From Streptomyces sp. ASQP_92 (GTDB lineage Bacteria; Actinomycetota; Actinomycetes; Streptomycetales; Streptomycetaceae), in assembly GCF_025399895.1 (NCBI RefSeq), contig NZ_JAODUA010000005.1, positions 1-64,000 of the forward strand: a stretch of DNA of 64,000 nucleotides, written 5' to 3'. The stretch's first letter is position 1, and each line of letters opens with the position of its first letter. The translations under genes and the position numbers were made by a program. Below the pieces are notes generated by a model. That model worked only from the letters and a program-made list of their open reading frames with translations. It was not told where the DNA came from and did no database searches. Shown here piece by piece: positions 1 through 8,266 of this stretch.

Positions 1-411
1 ACGGGGGCACCACATCACAGTCCTCAGTCCTCCACGCAGGCATGACGCGCACGTCCTACCGTGAGCCGGACCAGACTGCGCCCCACCCAACACAGTTGTC
101 AAACGACAAGTGTTTCCGCGTGGAAACTGAAGCATCGCCTCTCTGCTCGACTGGGCCCGCTGTCCGTCGCCGCCTGCAAATACACGCCGCCGCCTGCGGC
201 CCCGATAGGGGAGCGGGCGGCGCAGAGGTCTCCATGGGCCAGTCCTGGACGGTCGACCAGCTTCTGTGCGGGCAGCTTCTGCGCGGGCGTGGAGCACGGC
301 GTGCGCGCGGACGCCAGGGCGCTCCCTGCTGCCACGCGGGTCATGCCGATGCCGACGGCTCGGTAAAGGGGGCCCGCCTCCGGGCTTCGGGTTCCGCCGG
401 GTCGCGTGGCG
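1..411. other. no gene recognised
   Basis: No reading frame here has convincing start, ribosome-binding and coding-bias features together. The open frames on both strands give Arg/Cys-rich translations typical of non-coding high-GC sequence. No RNA gene or clear terminator was seen. Confidence 0.5.
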
Positions 412-618
412 TCAGGTGGTGGGGATGGGGCCGGTCATTTTCTCCAGGCGCACCAGGTCGTGAGGGTTGAGGCCGGACAGCTCGCAGATGGCATCGACGG
501 CGCCGCCCTTGCGAAGAGCGGCGACTGCTTCCAGCTCGGCGTCGGCCCGGGCGGCATCCAGCGCTTCCCGGGCATCGCGCAGACGGTTGACGGCCAGCTC
601 GAGCGAAACAAGTTCCAT
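412..618 (-). CDS. small hypothetical helical protein (68 aa)
   Basis: Taking the internal ATG at 618 gives a 68-residue acidic, Ala/Leu/Glu-rich protein starting MELVSLELAVNRLRDAREAL. Residues 5-40 look like a long amphipathic or coiled-coil helix. They are followed by a short helix-turn-helix-like stretch (AICELSGLNPHDLVRLEK). Amino-acid composition and third-position G/C bias look coding, unlike the upstream in-frame extension, which is Pro/Arg-rich. No clear Shine-Dalgarno precedes 618. Similar small proteins are common in Streptomyces, but I do not recognise a named family and assign no function. Confidence 0.5.
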   Translation of the reverse strand: MELVSLELAVNRLRDAREALDAARADAELEAVAALRKGGAVDAICELSGLNPHDLVRLEKMTGPIPTT

Positions 619-679
619 GGGCGGATGATGGCATGCTCTTCGCAGAGGGGGGCCGCCCTTGCGCTGCGGGTCCGTGGGT

Positions 680-832
680 GTGCCGGGCTGTCGCACGGCG
701 GCTCATGAGACCGCCCGGGCCGCGGCCTTGCATGTCCACCACTTTCTGGGCCGCGGTAAGAACGGCTACCAGGTCGGCTACTTCGGTACCGACAACCCGG
801 CGACAGCGGTTTCCTCCTCCGGCCACAGCTGA
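680..832 (+). CDS. possible 50-aa small protein or gene remnant
   Basis: A short frame starting GTG at 680 (alternative GTG at 674) ends at TGA 830-832. Its translation contains HHFLGRGKNGYQVGYFGTDN, which has a balanced composition quite unlike the Arg/Pro-rich shadow frames around it. Codons have strong G/C at third positions. There is no obvious ribosome-binding site. A 7-bp-arm palindrome (CGGGAGG-TG-CCTCCCG, 871-886) lies 39 bp downstream. It may be a genuine small gene or the 3' end of a decayed one. No family was recognised. Confidence 0.3.
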   Translation: MPGCRTAAHETARAAALHVHHFLGRGKNGYQVGYFGTDNPATAVSSSGHS

Positions 833-1308
833 CCCGGCGGAGCCGGTGACGCCAGATTGACGCGGCCTGCCGGGAGGTGCCTCCCGCCGCCGCCCGGGTC
901 CCGTTCCCGGCCCCAGCTGCTCGCCCTTGGAGAGATCGTCGCTGAGGGGGTACGACTGCCGTTACGTATTCCGTGGTTCGCCGCAGGCCGGCACTGTCGG
1001 CGCCGTCCACGGCCCCAATGCGCGAAACCCGGGGGCTTTTCCGGGGTCGCGAGCGAGCAGGCACCGAGCCGGAGCCCGCGGCAGGGATCGGCCGACCCGC
1101 AGAGCGAGCCATCCCTCTCCCGCGTTCTCAGGCGGCGAGTTGTGTCGATGGCGTGAGGAAAGAGGCCGCTGCCGGATGGACGGCCTGGCGGGGGTTCCGC
1201 GCTCGCCTCGCACGTGCGTATATTTGCCGCACGACAACAATTGGTGGATGGGACGTGCTGCGAGCCTCAGCCTAGGGGACGCGTGAGCACGTGCCGCAGG
1301 GCGGTACC
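833..1308. other. non-coding gap upstream of the stressosome operon
   Basis: No convincing gene is seen in this stretch of nearly 480 bp. It contains the palindrome CGGGAGG-TG-CCTCCCG at 871-886, whose loop is too tight for a classical terminator. It must also hold the promoter of the following operon. I could not identify a convincing -35/-10 pair or a stress-sigma-type promoter. Confidence 0.4.
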
Positions 1309-1317
1309 GAGGAGAGG
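1309..1317 (+). promoter_or_regulatory. ribosome-binding site fixing the RsbR start
   Basis: GAGGAGAGG lies 7 nt before the GTG at 1325. It favours that start over the upstream in-frame ATG at 1214, which would add a Cys/Arg-rich, non-conserved 37-residue extension. Confidence 0.7.
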
Positions 1318-1324
1318 CAACCAG

Positions 1325-2197
1325 GTGAGTGTCAGTGAGGCCGTGGCCCGTCAGCTCGTGGCGAAGGCATTGCAGGACAGTGCCGAAGCCGTGGCCGACC
1401 GATGGGTGGAGCTGCAGCTGGCACAGACCGAACAGCGCGAGGGCGTGGGCGAGCGCGAGCTGCGTGAGGAGGCCGATGCGCTGGTCGCCGCTCTCGCCGC
1501 GGGACTGGCCACCAGCCTTGCGACGAACCGGGTGGTGACCTCTCATCGGGAATTGCGTCAGGCGGTCGTCGACCTGTCCCTGCGCAGAGCTCGGGGCGGT
1601 GCCACGCCGACCGCGACATCACTGGCCGTGCTCTCCCTCAAGGAAGCGGTCCTGGAGACGATGCAGACCGCCACTGACGACGCCTCAGAGCTGTTCGCGG
1701 CAGCGCTGCTGGTCAACCGTCTGCTGGACGCGGCCGGGGCCCTGTCCTTCGACACCTACGTCGAGGGCCGGGAAGAGATCATCCGCAGGCAGAGCCGGCA
1801 GTTGCTCGAACTCTCCACGCCCGTAGTACGGCTGTGGCGGCACGTGCTGGCCGTACCGCTCATCGGCACCCTCGACACCGCGCGTACCCAGATCGTCATG
1901 GAGAACCTCCTTCAGGCGATCCAGGAACACGAAGCGCAAGTGGCGATCATCGACATCACCGGTGTGCCCACCGTCGATACGGCGGTGGCCCAGCACCTGA
2001 TGCAGACCGTCAACGCGGTACGTCTCATGGGGGCCGACTGTGTCATCAGCGGCATCCGGCCGCCCATCGCGCAGACCATCGCGCAGCTGGGCATCGACCT
2101 GTCGAAGATCCTCACGCGCGCCAGCCTGGCCGACGCCCTGTCCGAGGCCATCAAACTGACCGAAATCCCTGGCGTTGAGCCGCGGGCTCTGCGGTGA
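1325..2197 (+). CDS. rsbR: RsbR-family stressosome protein with C-terminal STAS domain
   Basis: This 290-aa protein has an N-terminal all-helical region (residues 1-150) resembling the RsbRD-type co-antagonist N-terminal domain, then a STAS domain (about 165-275). In the STAS part the phosphorylation-loop motif DITGVPTVDTAV is intact. An upstream Thr in PLIGTLDTART corresponds to the second RsbT-target site known in Bacillus RsbRA. By family knowledge, RsbR and RsbS form the stressosome core and RsbT phosphorylates them under stress. The stop codon overlaps the GTG of the RsbS gene (GTGA), the first of a chain of overlaps in this operon. Start chosen by the ribosome-binding site at 1309-1317. 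Confidence 0.85.
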   Translation: MSVSEAVARQLVAKALQDSAEAVADRWVELQLAQTEQREGVGERELREEADALVAALAAGLATSLATNRVVTSHRELRQAVVDLSLRRARGGATPTATSLAVLSLKEAVLETMQTATDDASELFAAALLVNRLLDAAGALSFDTYVEGREEIIRRQSRQLLELSTPVVRLWRHVLAVPLIGTLDTARTQIVMENLLQAIQEHEAQVAIIDITGVPTVDTAVAQHLMQTVNAVRLMGADCVISGIRPPIAQTIAQLGIDLSKILTRASLADALSEAIKLTEIPGVEPRALR

Positions 2198-2604
2198 GGG
2201 CACAGCCGAGCGGCGGCGTCCCGATCCTGCGCCTGGGCGATGTCCTGATCACCGGCCTTCTCAATGAGCTCGACGACAAGGCCGCCAGGGCCTTCACCGA
2301 CGAGCTCACGGACCGCATCGCGTCCGATCACGCGCGGGGTGTCCTGATCGACATCTCCCGTTTGGAGATGGTCGACTCCTTCGTGGCTCGCATGCTGATG
2401 GAGATGACGTCCATGGCGCGCCTGCTGGGAGCCCGGGTCATCGTGGCCGGCATGCGGCCGGCGGTGGCCATCACTCTGGTCGAACTGGGCCTCGGACTCG
2501 ATGGTGTCGAAACCGCCCTGAACACCGAACAAGGCATCGCCGCGCTCGGGTGGTATCAGGCCCCGCGGCCCCCGGAAGGGGCACGACATGACCCAACTGG
2601 CTAA
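2194..2604 (+). CDS. rsbS: RsbS-family single STAS-domain antagonist
   Basis: This 136-aa protein is essentially one STAS domain. The phosphorylatable serine is present at residue 62 in LEMVDSFVARML, the position of Bacillus RsbS Ser59. The family role is to sequester the kinase RsbT in the stressosome until phosphorylated. It is translationally coupled to RsbR (4-nt overlap) and overlaps the next gene by 17 nt. The C-terminal 20 residues are Pro/Arg-rich and lie beyond the STAS fold. Confidence 0.85.
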   Translation: MRAQPSGGVPILRLGDVLITGLLNELDDKAARAFTDELTDRIASDHARGVLIDISRLEMVDSFVARMLMEMTSMARLLGARVIVAGMRPAVAITLVELGLGLDGVETALNTEQGIAALGWYQAPRPPEGARHDPTG

Positions 2605-3046
2605 CCGGCGCGCCACCACCGTCAAGCGTCCTGCTGGTGACGACAAGGATTCCGAACGCCTCGTTCTGCACTCGGAGGAAGATCTGCTCTCGATTCGGCA
2701 CGCGGTGCGCGCGGCCAGCGTGAAGATCGGGTTCGGCATCATCGACCAGACCCGGATCGTGACCGCGGCCAGCGAACTGGCCCGTAACGCCTACGTCCAC
2801 GGCGGCGGAGGAGCCCTGACCATCGACTGCCTCCGCCGTGGCAGCGCGGAGGGGTTGCGCCTGACGATAAGCGACAACGGCCCCGGCATCCCCGACCTCG
2901 ACGCCGCCCTCACCGACGGCTTCACCACCGGCGCGGGGCTCGGCCACGGACTGGGCGGCGCGCGACGTCTCATGCACGACTTCGAGGTGCACACCGCCGC
3001 AGGAAAGGGCACGACCGTGATCGCCACCCGCTGGACCGGCCGGTGA
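2588..3046 (+). CDS. rsbT: RsbT-family serine/threonine kinase (HATPase_c)
   Basis: This 152-aa GHKL/HATPase_c protein has an N-box in ASELARNAYVHGG, a G1 box DNGPGIPD, a glycine-rich lid GLGHGLGGARRL and a G2-like GKGTT. All residues expected for ATP binding are visible. By family, it phosphorylates RsbR and RsbS and then activates an RsbU-type phosphatase. The first 20 residues are a variable Lys/Arg-rich extension. Its stop overlaps the GTG of the next gene (GTGA). Confidence 0.85.
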   Translation: MTQLANRRATTVKRPAGDDKDSERLVLHSEEDLLSIRHAVRAASVKIGFGIIDQTRIVTAASELARNAYVHGGGGALTIDCLRRGSAEGLRLTISDNGPGIPDLDAALTDGFTTGAGLGHGLGGARRLMHDFEVHTAAGKGTTVIATRWTGR

Positions 3047-4053
3047 GCTCGGCCGGCACGTCGACGGTCCATGTCCGCATCGATCACTACAGTGCCGTGC
3101 ACATGGCGGCCGAGGCCGCCCGGAAACTGGGGGAACGATGTGGTCTCCCGGGCGCCATGCCGGACCAGGCGGCGGTGCTGGCCTCCGAACTGGCCAGCAA
3201 CATCGACAAACACGCACGAGACGGCGCTCTCTACATCCAGGCGCTGCCGCTGGGCGACGGCGTGGAAATCCTGGCCGCGGACCGCGGCCCCGGGATGCCC
3301 GAACTCGAGCGCTGCCTCGCCGACGGATACACGACCGTTGGCACGCTGGGTGCGGGACTGGGGGCCGTCAGCCGTATAGCGAGCGACTTCACCATCCGGA
3401 CCCGGACCGGCACGGGCACCTACGCGTCAGCCCGCCTCGTACGCCCCGACCAGCCCGGGACAGCCCCGCAGAACGCCGCCCTCACCTGCCTGCCCGCAGA
3501 CCTCGAAGAGCACTGCGGAGACGCCGGCGCAGTCATGGACACCGGAACGAGCCGCACCGCCGCCGTCATTGACGGACTCGGCCACGGCCACGAAGCCGCC
3601 GAAGCCGCCCACAGCGCCCTGCGTACGTTCCGCACGGCCGCCGCGCGCTCCCTGCCGGACATCCTCACGGCCATGCACCGCACGCTGCGCCACACCCGCG
3701 GCGCAGCCGTCGGCCTCCTGCGCTTGCAGGGCGAACGAGCCCAGTACTGCGCGATCGGCAACATCCGCGCCGTAGCGCTCTCTCCCGAGGGCGTCCACCA
3801 CAGACTGACGGGACAGCCCGGCGTCGTGGGATGGCGCATGCCCACCCCCACAACGCACGCCTTCGACCTGCCCGCCGGCACCACGGCGCTCCTGCACTCC
3901 GACGGCATCGATGCCCGCTGGACCCAGGACCCCGCCCTGTTCGTGCTGCGTCTGCCACCGCCACTGCTCACCGCGGCGGTGACGCACAACCACCGCAACA
4001 CCCGCGACGACGCGACGGTCCTTGCGGTACGACCCCCGCGAAGGGACCAATGA
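3043..4053 (+). CDS. RsbT-like ATPase domain fused to RsbX/PP2C-type phosphatase
   Basis: This 336-aa two-domain protein begins with residues 1-130, a second HATPase_c module with N-box ELASNIDKHA, G1 DRGPGMPE and lid GTLGAGLGAV. Residues 150-330 are a SpoIIE/PP2C-like phosphatase with VIDGLGHGHEA, LLHSDGID and a terminal RDDATVLAVR, which carry the metal-binding aspartates. RsbX in Bacillus dephosphorylates RsbR and RsbS to reset the stressosome, and a kinase-like module on the same chain suggests a self-contained regulator. The GTG start overlaps the rsbT stop, and its TGA overlaps the ATG of the next gene. Which stressosome component it targets is inference. Confidence 0.8.
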   Translation: MSSAGTSTVHVRIDHYSAVHMAAEAARKLGERCGLPGAMPDQAAVLASELASNIDKHARDGALYIQALPLGDGVEILAADRGPGMPELERCLADGYTTVGTLGAGLGAVSRIASDFTIRTRTGTGTYASARLVRPDQPGTAPQNAALTCLPADLEEHCGDAGAVMDTGTSRTAAVIDGLGHGHEAAEAAHSALRTFRTAAARSLPDILTAMHRTLRHTRGAAVGLLRLQGERAQYCAIGNIRAVALSPEGVHHRLTGQPGVVGWRMPTPTTHAFDLPAGTTALLHSDGIDARWTQDPALFVLRLPPPLLTAAVTHNHRNTRDDATVLAVRPPRRDQ

Positions 4054-5327
4054 ACGGCACGTTCTCCTCCCTGTCCGCTCTGCGCTCAGCGGTACGCGGC
4101 ACGGCCCGGCGCTATGGGCTGCCGCCCGACGTGCGCTCCCGCCTCGTCCTGTCCGTCACCGAGGTGGCAGCAGCGGAACTCGCGGCCGGCCGATCCGTCA
4201 CGTTCACCACCGATGTGGAGACGGACCGCGACCACGGCACGCCCATCATGGCCGCCACGCTGACCGCTCCTCAGGCCGTGGCCCCGCCCCCAACCATGGA
4301 CCTGCCACTGCCCCCAGCTCCGCCGCCGGGGCCCATGGCAGGTGAAACGCTCTCACCCACCCTCGCGGTGACATGGAACATCGCGCTGCCCCAAGACAGC
4401 GCCTCCCAGCCTCGCGGCCGCTCGCGCCGTCAACTCGCCCTTATGGACGAGGAGGCCGCCCTGGACGAAGAACTGCGCACCGCGCTCGCGACCGTCGACT
4501 CCCTGACGACCGAGCACCGTCTCCTCAAGCACGAGTTGGCCGAGACGAACGGTGGTGTCCTGGCCCTGTACGTCCAGCTCGAAGAGCGCGACGAGCAGTT
4601 GCGCAAGGCACACGGCTCGATGCTCCAGGAACTCGAAGACGCCCTGCGCCCGGCCCCGTTGACCGTCGACGGCCTGGAACTCGCCGTCCACTACGAGCCC
4701 GCCGACCCGCACGCCCCCACCGGCGGCGACCTGTACGACTGGTTCACCCTGCCCGACGGCACGCTCCACATCACCATCGTCGACGCTCTCGGCCACGGGG
4801 TACGCAGCACCAGAAGCGCCCTCGACGTCACCCACGCCGTCCGCACCCTCGCCCTCGAAGGCCACCCCCTCCAGTCCATCCTGACCCGCGCGCACGAACT
4901 GCTCACCCCGCTGGCGCCCGGACTCATGGCCACGGCACTGCTCGCCCGCATCGACCCCGTCACGGGCGATCTACAGCTGGCCAACGGAAGCCACCCACCC
5001 GCCCTCCTGCTGCGCGAGGACGGCAGCGCCCGCTACCTCGAAGTCCCCGGACGAGGCGTGGGGTTCCCCCTCCCCGGCAGCGAGCGCCTGCTCCAGACCC
5101 GGCTGGCCCCCGGCGACCTGCTCATCCTGTACACCGACGGCCTGACCGAAAGCCGCAGAAACCCCATCGAAGGCGAGCTACGGCTCATCGAAGCCGCACG
5201 ACACCACGCCGACAAGCCCCTGAGGGACATCCCCGGCGCCATCGCCACCGACATGCACACCCTCGTCCTCCACCCCGATGACACGCTTGCCCTGGCCATC
5301 CGCGTAGCCCAGCCACCACCTGCGTAG
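4050..5327 (+). CDS. RsbU-like PP2C (SpoIIE) phosphatase
   Basis: This 425-aa protein starts at the ATG overlapping the preceding TGA; the frame is open further upstream but inside the previous gene. Residues 1-60 resemble the N-terminal half of an anti-sigma/RsbT-type ATPase domain without an N-box (VTEVAAAELAAG), so they look degenerate. A Pro-rich spacer (about 70-110) and a probable coiled coil (about 130-195) follow. A complete PP2C/SpoIIE domain comes next, with TGGDLYDWF, IVDALGHGVRS, LYTDGLTESR and HPDDTLALAIRV. The likely role is to dephosphorylate an anti-anti-sigma factor when RsbT is released. No RsbV, RsbW or sigma gene lies nearby, so the output target is not in this window. Confidence 0.8.
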   Translation: MNGTFSSLSALRSAVRGTARRYGLPPDVRSRLVLSVTEVAAAELAAGRSVTFTTDVETDRDHGTPIMAATLTAPQAVAPPPTMDLPLPPAPPPGPMAGETLSPTLAVTWNIALPQDSASQPRGRSRRQLALMDEEAALDEELRTALATVDSLTTEHRLLKHELAETNGGVLALYVQLEERDEQLRKAHGSMLQELEDALRPAPLTVDGLELAVHYEPADPHAPTGGDLYDWFTLPDGTLHITIVDALGHGVRSTRSALDVTHAVRTLALEGHPLQSILTRAHELLTPLAPGLMATALLARIDPVTGDLQLANGSHPPALLLREDGSARYLEVPGRGVGFPLPGSERLLQTRLAPGDLLILYTDGLTESRRNPIEGELRLIEAARHHADKPLRDIPGAIATDMHTLVLHPDDTLALAIRVAQPPPA

Positions 5328-5427
5328 CCCAGGCACCAGACACACCATCGCTCGATGCGCCCGGAGCAGCCGTCTACGCCACCCTCACCGGAACCCACCC
5401 GTCCTGACCGCATCCCCAGGAGGAGGG

Positions 5428-5750
5428 ATGATGAACGCCCGATCAGAACAACAGCGCAACCGGAACGAACCGCGGACGACCACGGGGGCCGCGTCTGTAC
5501 GCCGTCGCCGCCGCGGCAGCTCTCGGGGCTCTGGCGAGTGGGTGTGCCTCGGGGAATTCCGGCGCCCCTGCCGCAGTCGTCACGCCCGCGTCCACCGGCG
5601 CGCCAACACCAGGCGCCGCTACTCCGCCCGCTCCACCCCCTGCGCGTCGACGCCACCCGCATGCCGGCCGCGTCCGGACCACACCACCTCTCCCGGGCCG
5701 CCTTGGCCTACGAGATCGCCGGCGACATCCTCGGCTGCTGGAGCGAATAG
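5428..5750 (+). pseudogene. frameshifted lipoprotein gene relic
   Basis: A strong ribosome-binding site (AGGAGGAGGG) precedes tandem ATGs at 5428/5431. The frame from these ATGs soon becomes Arg-rich. One frame over, a perfect lipoprotein signal appears (LYAVAAAAALGALASGC, lipobox LASGC, about 5498-5550), followed by a Thr/Pro/Ala linker. In the third frame the 3' part reads as ordinary protein (HHLSRAALAYEIAGDILGCW) ending at TAG 5748-5750. Two frameshifts would therefore join a start, a lipobox and a C-terminus. The alternative is sequence error. The product and function are unknown. It lies directly after the stressosome operon. Confidence 0.5.
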
Positions 5751-5864
5751 CGGCAGAGCCACAGACCACGCGACAGCGCACCACATGGCGTCCATGCCCC
5801 CGTCGCCCCGGATCTTCCGGCCCTGGCGGCAGGGGTGCGGGGGAGAGATGAGAGGGTCGGGCGG

Positions 5865-7553
5865 GTGAGCGAGAAACCGAAGAACACCTTGCAATACCGC
5901 GTTGACGGGCCACAGGACGCTCCGATCCTGGTCCTGGGCCCCTCCCTGGGGACCACCTGGCACATGTGGGACCGCCAGATACCCGAGCTGGCCGGCACCT
6001 GGCGGGTGCTGCGGTTCGACCTGCCGGGGCACGGGGGCGCCCCGGCCGAGCCGGCGCACTCCGTGGCCGAGCTCGGCGACCGTCTGGTCGCCACCCTCGA
6101 CGGGCTCGGCATCCAGCGCTTCGGCTACGCGGGCTGCTCCATCGGCGGCGCGATCGGCGCCGACCTGGCCCTGCGCCACCCGCACCGTCTCGCCTCGCTC
6201 GCCCTGGTCGCCTCCTCGCCCCGGTTCGGCACCGCCGACGAGTACCGCCAGCGCGGTGTGATCGTCCGCACCAACGGCATGGACCCCATGGCGCGCTCCG
6301 CGCCCGAGCGCTGGTTCACCGCCGCCTACGCCGCGGCCCAGCCCGCGATCGTGGAGTGGGCCGTGCAGATGGTCCGCACCACCGACCCCGCCTGCTACAT
6401 AGCCGCCTGCGAGGCGCTCGCCGCCTTCGACATCCGCGCCGACCTCGCGCGCATCGCCGTTCCCACGCTCGCCCTGGTCGGCGCCGAGGACCGGGTGACC
6501 GGGCCCGGCGAGGCGCGCACCCTGGTCGCGGGCATACCGGGCGCCGGCCTCGCCGTGGTGCCGGGCGCCGCCCATCTGGCCCCCGTCGAGCAGCCGGCCG
6601 CCGTCACCGACCTCCTCGTACGCCACTTCTCGACGGCCTGGCAGGAGACGCCGCCCACGCTTCCCGCGCCGGCCGCCCCCGGGCCCGCCGCGTCCCCGGA
6701 GCCCTCCGCGCCTTTCCCGGCCCCGGGCCCCCTGGCTACTCCCGCGCCTTCCGCGGCCTTCCCGGCCCCCGGGCCGGCCGCGCCCCACGAGCCTTCCGCC
6801 CCCTTCCCCGCCCCCTGGCCCGCCGCGTCCCCGGAGCCTTCCGCGGCCTTCCCCGCCCCCGGGCCCCTCGCTACCGCCGCGCCATCCGCGGGCCCCGCGC
6901 CCATGGCCACCCCCGCGCCCTTCGCGACGACCCCGGGCCCCATGGCGACCCCGGCTCCCCTCGCCTCCCCGGGACCCATCGCACCGCAGGCCCCCGCTGG
7001 ACCGCTCGTCCCGGCCGCTGCCGAGCCCCCGGCCGGGACGGCGGCGCCCGCCCCCGCCGAAACCGAGGAGCCTGCCGCACCCGCCGGGCGCCCCGCCGAA
7101 ACCGAGGGGCCCGCCGCACCCGCCGGGCGCCCCGCCGAAACCGAGGAGCCCGCCGCACCCGCCGGGCGCCCCGACGCCTACGAGGCCGGGATGCGGATCC
7201 GGCGTGACGTGCTCGGCGATGCCCAGGTGGATGCCGAGACCGCACGGGCCGATGCCTCCTTCGGAGCCGCTTTCGACGAGCTCACCACCCGACACGCCTG
7301 GGGCGAGGTGTGGTCGAGGGAGGGTCTGGACCGGCGTACCCGGGTCGCCGTCGCCCTGGCCGCGCTCGCCTCCGGTGGCCACCTGGACGACCTCGCGGCC
7401 CACACCCGGGCCGCGCTGCGCGCCGGGCTCACCCCCGCCGAGATCGAGGAGGTGCTGCTCCAGACCGGTGTGTACTGCGGGATTCCCGCCGCGAGCGCCG
7501 CGCTCCGGGTAGCGGGCGCGGTCGTCCGGGAGGAGACGAGCCCGCGGGGATGA
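5865..7553 (+). CDS. pcaL: PcaL-type fusion: enol-lactone hydrolase + carboxymuconolactone decarboxylase
   Basis: This 562-aa protein joins two enzymes of the beta-ketoadipate pathway. Residues 1-260 are an alpha/beta hydrolase (oxyanion [11 protein letters not shown], nucleophile GCSIGGAIG, acid in GAEDRVTGP, His in GAAHLAPVE) matching 3-oxoadipate enol-lactonase. Residues 437-562 are a carboxymuconolactone decarboxylase domain ([33 protein letters not shown]). PcaL fusions are known in actinomycetes. The unusual part is a linker of about 175 residues of Ala/Pro repeats. The start is uncertain: GTG 5865 (VSEKPKN) is preferred to GTG 5835. No other pca gene is adjacent, so the substrate is inferred by family. 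Confidence 0.8.
   Translation: MSEKPKNTLQYRVDGPQDAPILVLGPSLGTTWHMWDRQIPELAGTWRVLRFDLPGHGGAPAEPAHSVAELGDRLVATLDGLGIQRFGYAGCSIGGAIGADLALRHPHRLASLALVASSPRFGTADEYRQRGVIVRTNGMDPMARSAPERWFTAAYAAAQPAIVEWAVQMVRTTDPACYIAACEALAAFDIRADLARIAVPTLALVGAEDRVTGPGEARTLVAGIPGAGLAVVPGAAHLAPVEQPAAVTDLLVRHFSTAWQETPPTLPAPAAPGPAASPEPSAPFPAPGPLATPAPSAAFPAPGPAAPHEPSAPFPAPWPAASPEPSAAFPAPGPLATAAPSAGPAPMATPAPFATTPGPMATPAPLASPGPIAPQAPAGPLVPAAAEPPAGTAAPAPAETEEPAAPAGRPAETEGPAAPAGRPAETEEPAAPAGRPDAYEAGMRIRRDVLGDAQVDAETARADASFGAAFDELTTRHAWGEVWSREGLDRRTRVAVALAALASGGHLDDLAAHTRAALRAGLTPAEIEEVLLQTGVYCGIPAASAALRVAGAVVREETSPRG
6681..6888 (+). repeat. Pro/Ala-rich degenerate coding repeats in PcaL linker
   Basis: About five degenerate units of 13-14 codons encode variants of [14 protein letters not shown] within the linker. 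They are in frame and G/C-saturated at third positions, so they look translated and expand or contract by whole codons. Confidence 0.7.
7056..7172 (+). repeat. three tandem 39-bp coding repeats
   Basis: Three head-to-tail 39-bp copies (7056-7094, 7095-7133, 7134-7172) each encode [13 protein letters not shown] or a one-residue variant. They are nearly identical at the DNA level, which points to recent duplication. They form the C-terminal end of the PcaL linker. Confidence 0.9.
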
Positions 7554-7597
7554 CCGGATTCCGTGCCTCCGAGCCCGGTCGGGAGCAGGATGGGATC

Positions 7598-8236
7598 ATG
7601 AGCCTGAAACTGACCAAGAAGACCCATGCCTGCGTCCAGATCGGCAAGGACGGCCGGACCCTCGTCATCGACCCGGGTACGTTCAGTGAGAGCGACGCGG
7701 CGCTCGGCGCCGACGCGATCCTGGTGACCCACGAGCACCTCGACCACTTCAACGAGGAGCGCCTGCGGACCGGCCTCGAAGCCAACCCGGCCGCCGAGAT
7801 CTGGACCCTGCGCAGCGTCGCGGAGAAGATCTCGGCGGCCTTCCCCGGCCGCGTCCACACGGTCGGGCACGGCGACGCCTTCAGCGCGGCCGGCTTCGAC
7901 ATCCAGGTGTACGGCGAGCTGCACGCGGTGATCCACCCCGACATCCCCCGCATCACCAACATCGGCTTCCTGGTGGACGGTTCGGTCTTCCACCCCGGCG
8001 ACGCGCTCACCGTCCCCGACCAGGCCGTGGACACCCTGATGCTCCCGGTGATGGCGCCCTGGAACAAGATCTCCGAGGTCATCGACTATGTGCGTGAGGT
8101 CAAGCCGCGCCGTGCCATCGACATCCACGACGCCCTCCTCACCGACCTGGCCCGGCCGATCTACGACTCGCAGATCGGCGGCCTCGGCGGCGCCGAGCAC
8201 GGCCGCCTGACGCCGGGGGACTCGACGCAGCTGTGA
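7598..8236 (+). CDS. metallo-beta-lactamase-fold hydrolase
   Basis: This 212-aa protein starts at the ATG at 7598. The metal-binding signature THEHLDHFN (HxHxDH) is followed by GELHAVIH, HPGDAL and a C-terminal DIHDALL, so the complete dinuclear-zinc ligand set of a small UlaG-like metallo-beta-lactamase protein is visible. Such cytosolic proteins hydrolyse phosphodiester, lactone or thioester bonds, and the substrate here cannot be told. The spacing of 44 bp from pcaL and 30 bp to xthA suggests they may be co-transcribed. Confidence 0.8.
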   Translation: MSLKLTKKTHACVQIGKDGRTLVIDPGTFSESDAALGADAILVTHEHLDHFNEERLRTGLEANPAAEIWTLRSVAEKISAAFPGRVHTVGHGDAFSAAGFDIQVYGELHAVIHPDIPRITNIGFLVDGSVFHPGDALTVPDQAVDTLMLPVMAPWNKISEVIDYVREVKPRRAIDIHDALLTDLARPIYDSQIGGLGGAEHGRLTPGDSTQL

Positions 8237-8266
8237 GTGTCGGAGCCGGGCGGTAGGTTGGGATCC

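Noticed and set aside
7056..7172. 39-bp repeats as a CRISPR or non-coding minisatellite
   Set aside because: They are in frame, contiguous and coding within the PcaL linker.
5865..7553. Separate pcaD and pcaC genes
   Set aside because: The frame is continuous through the linker with no internal stop or ribosome-binding site, and PcaL fusions are a known actinobacterial arrangement.
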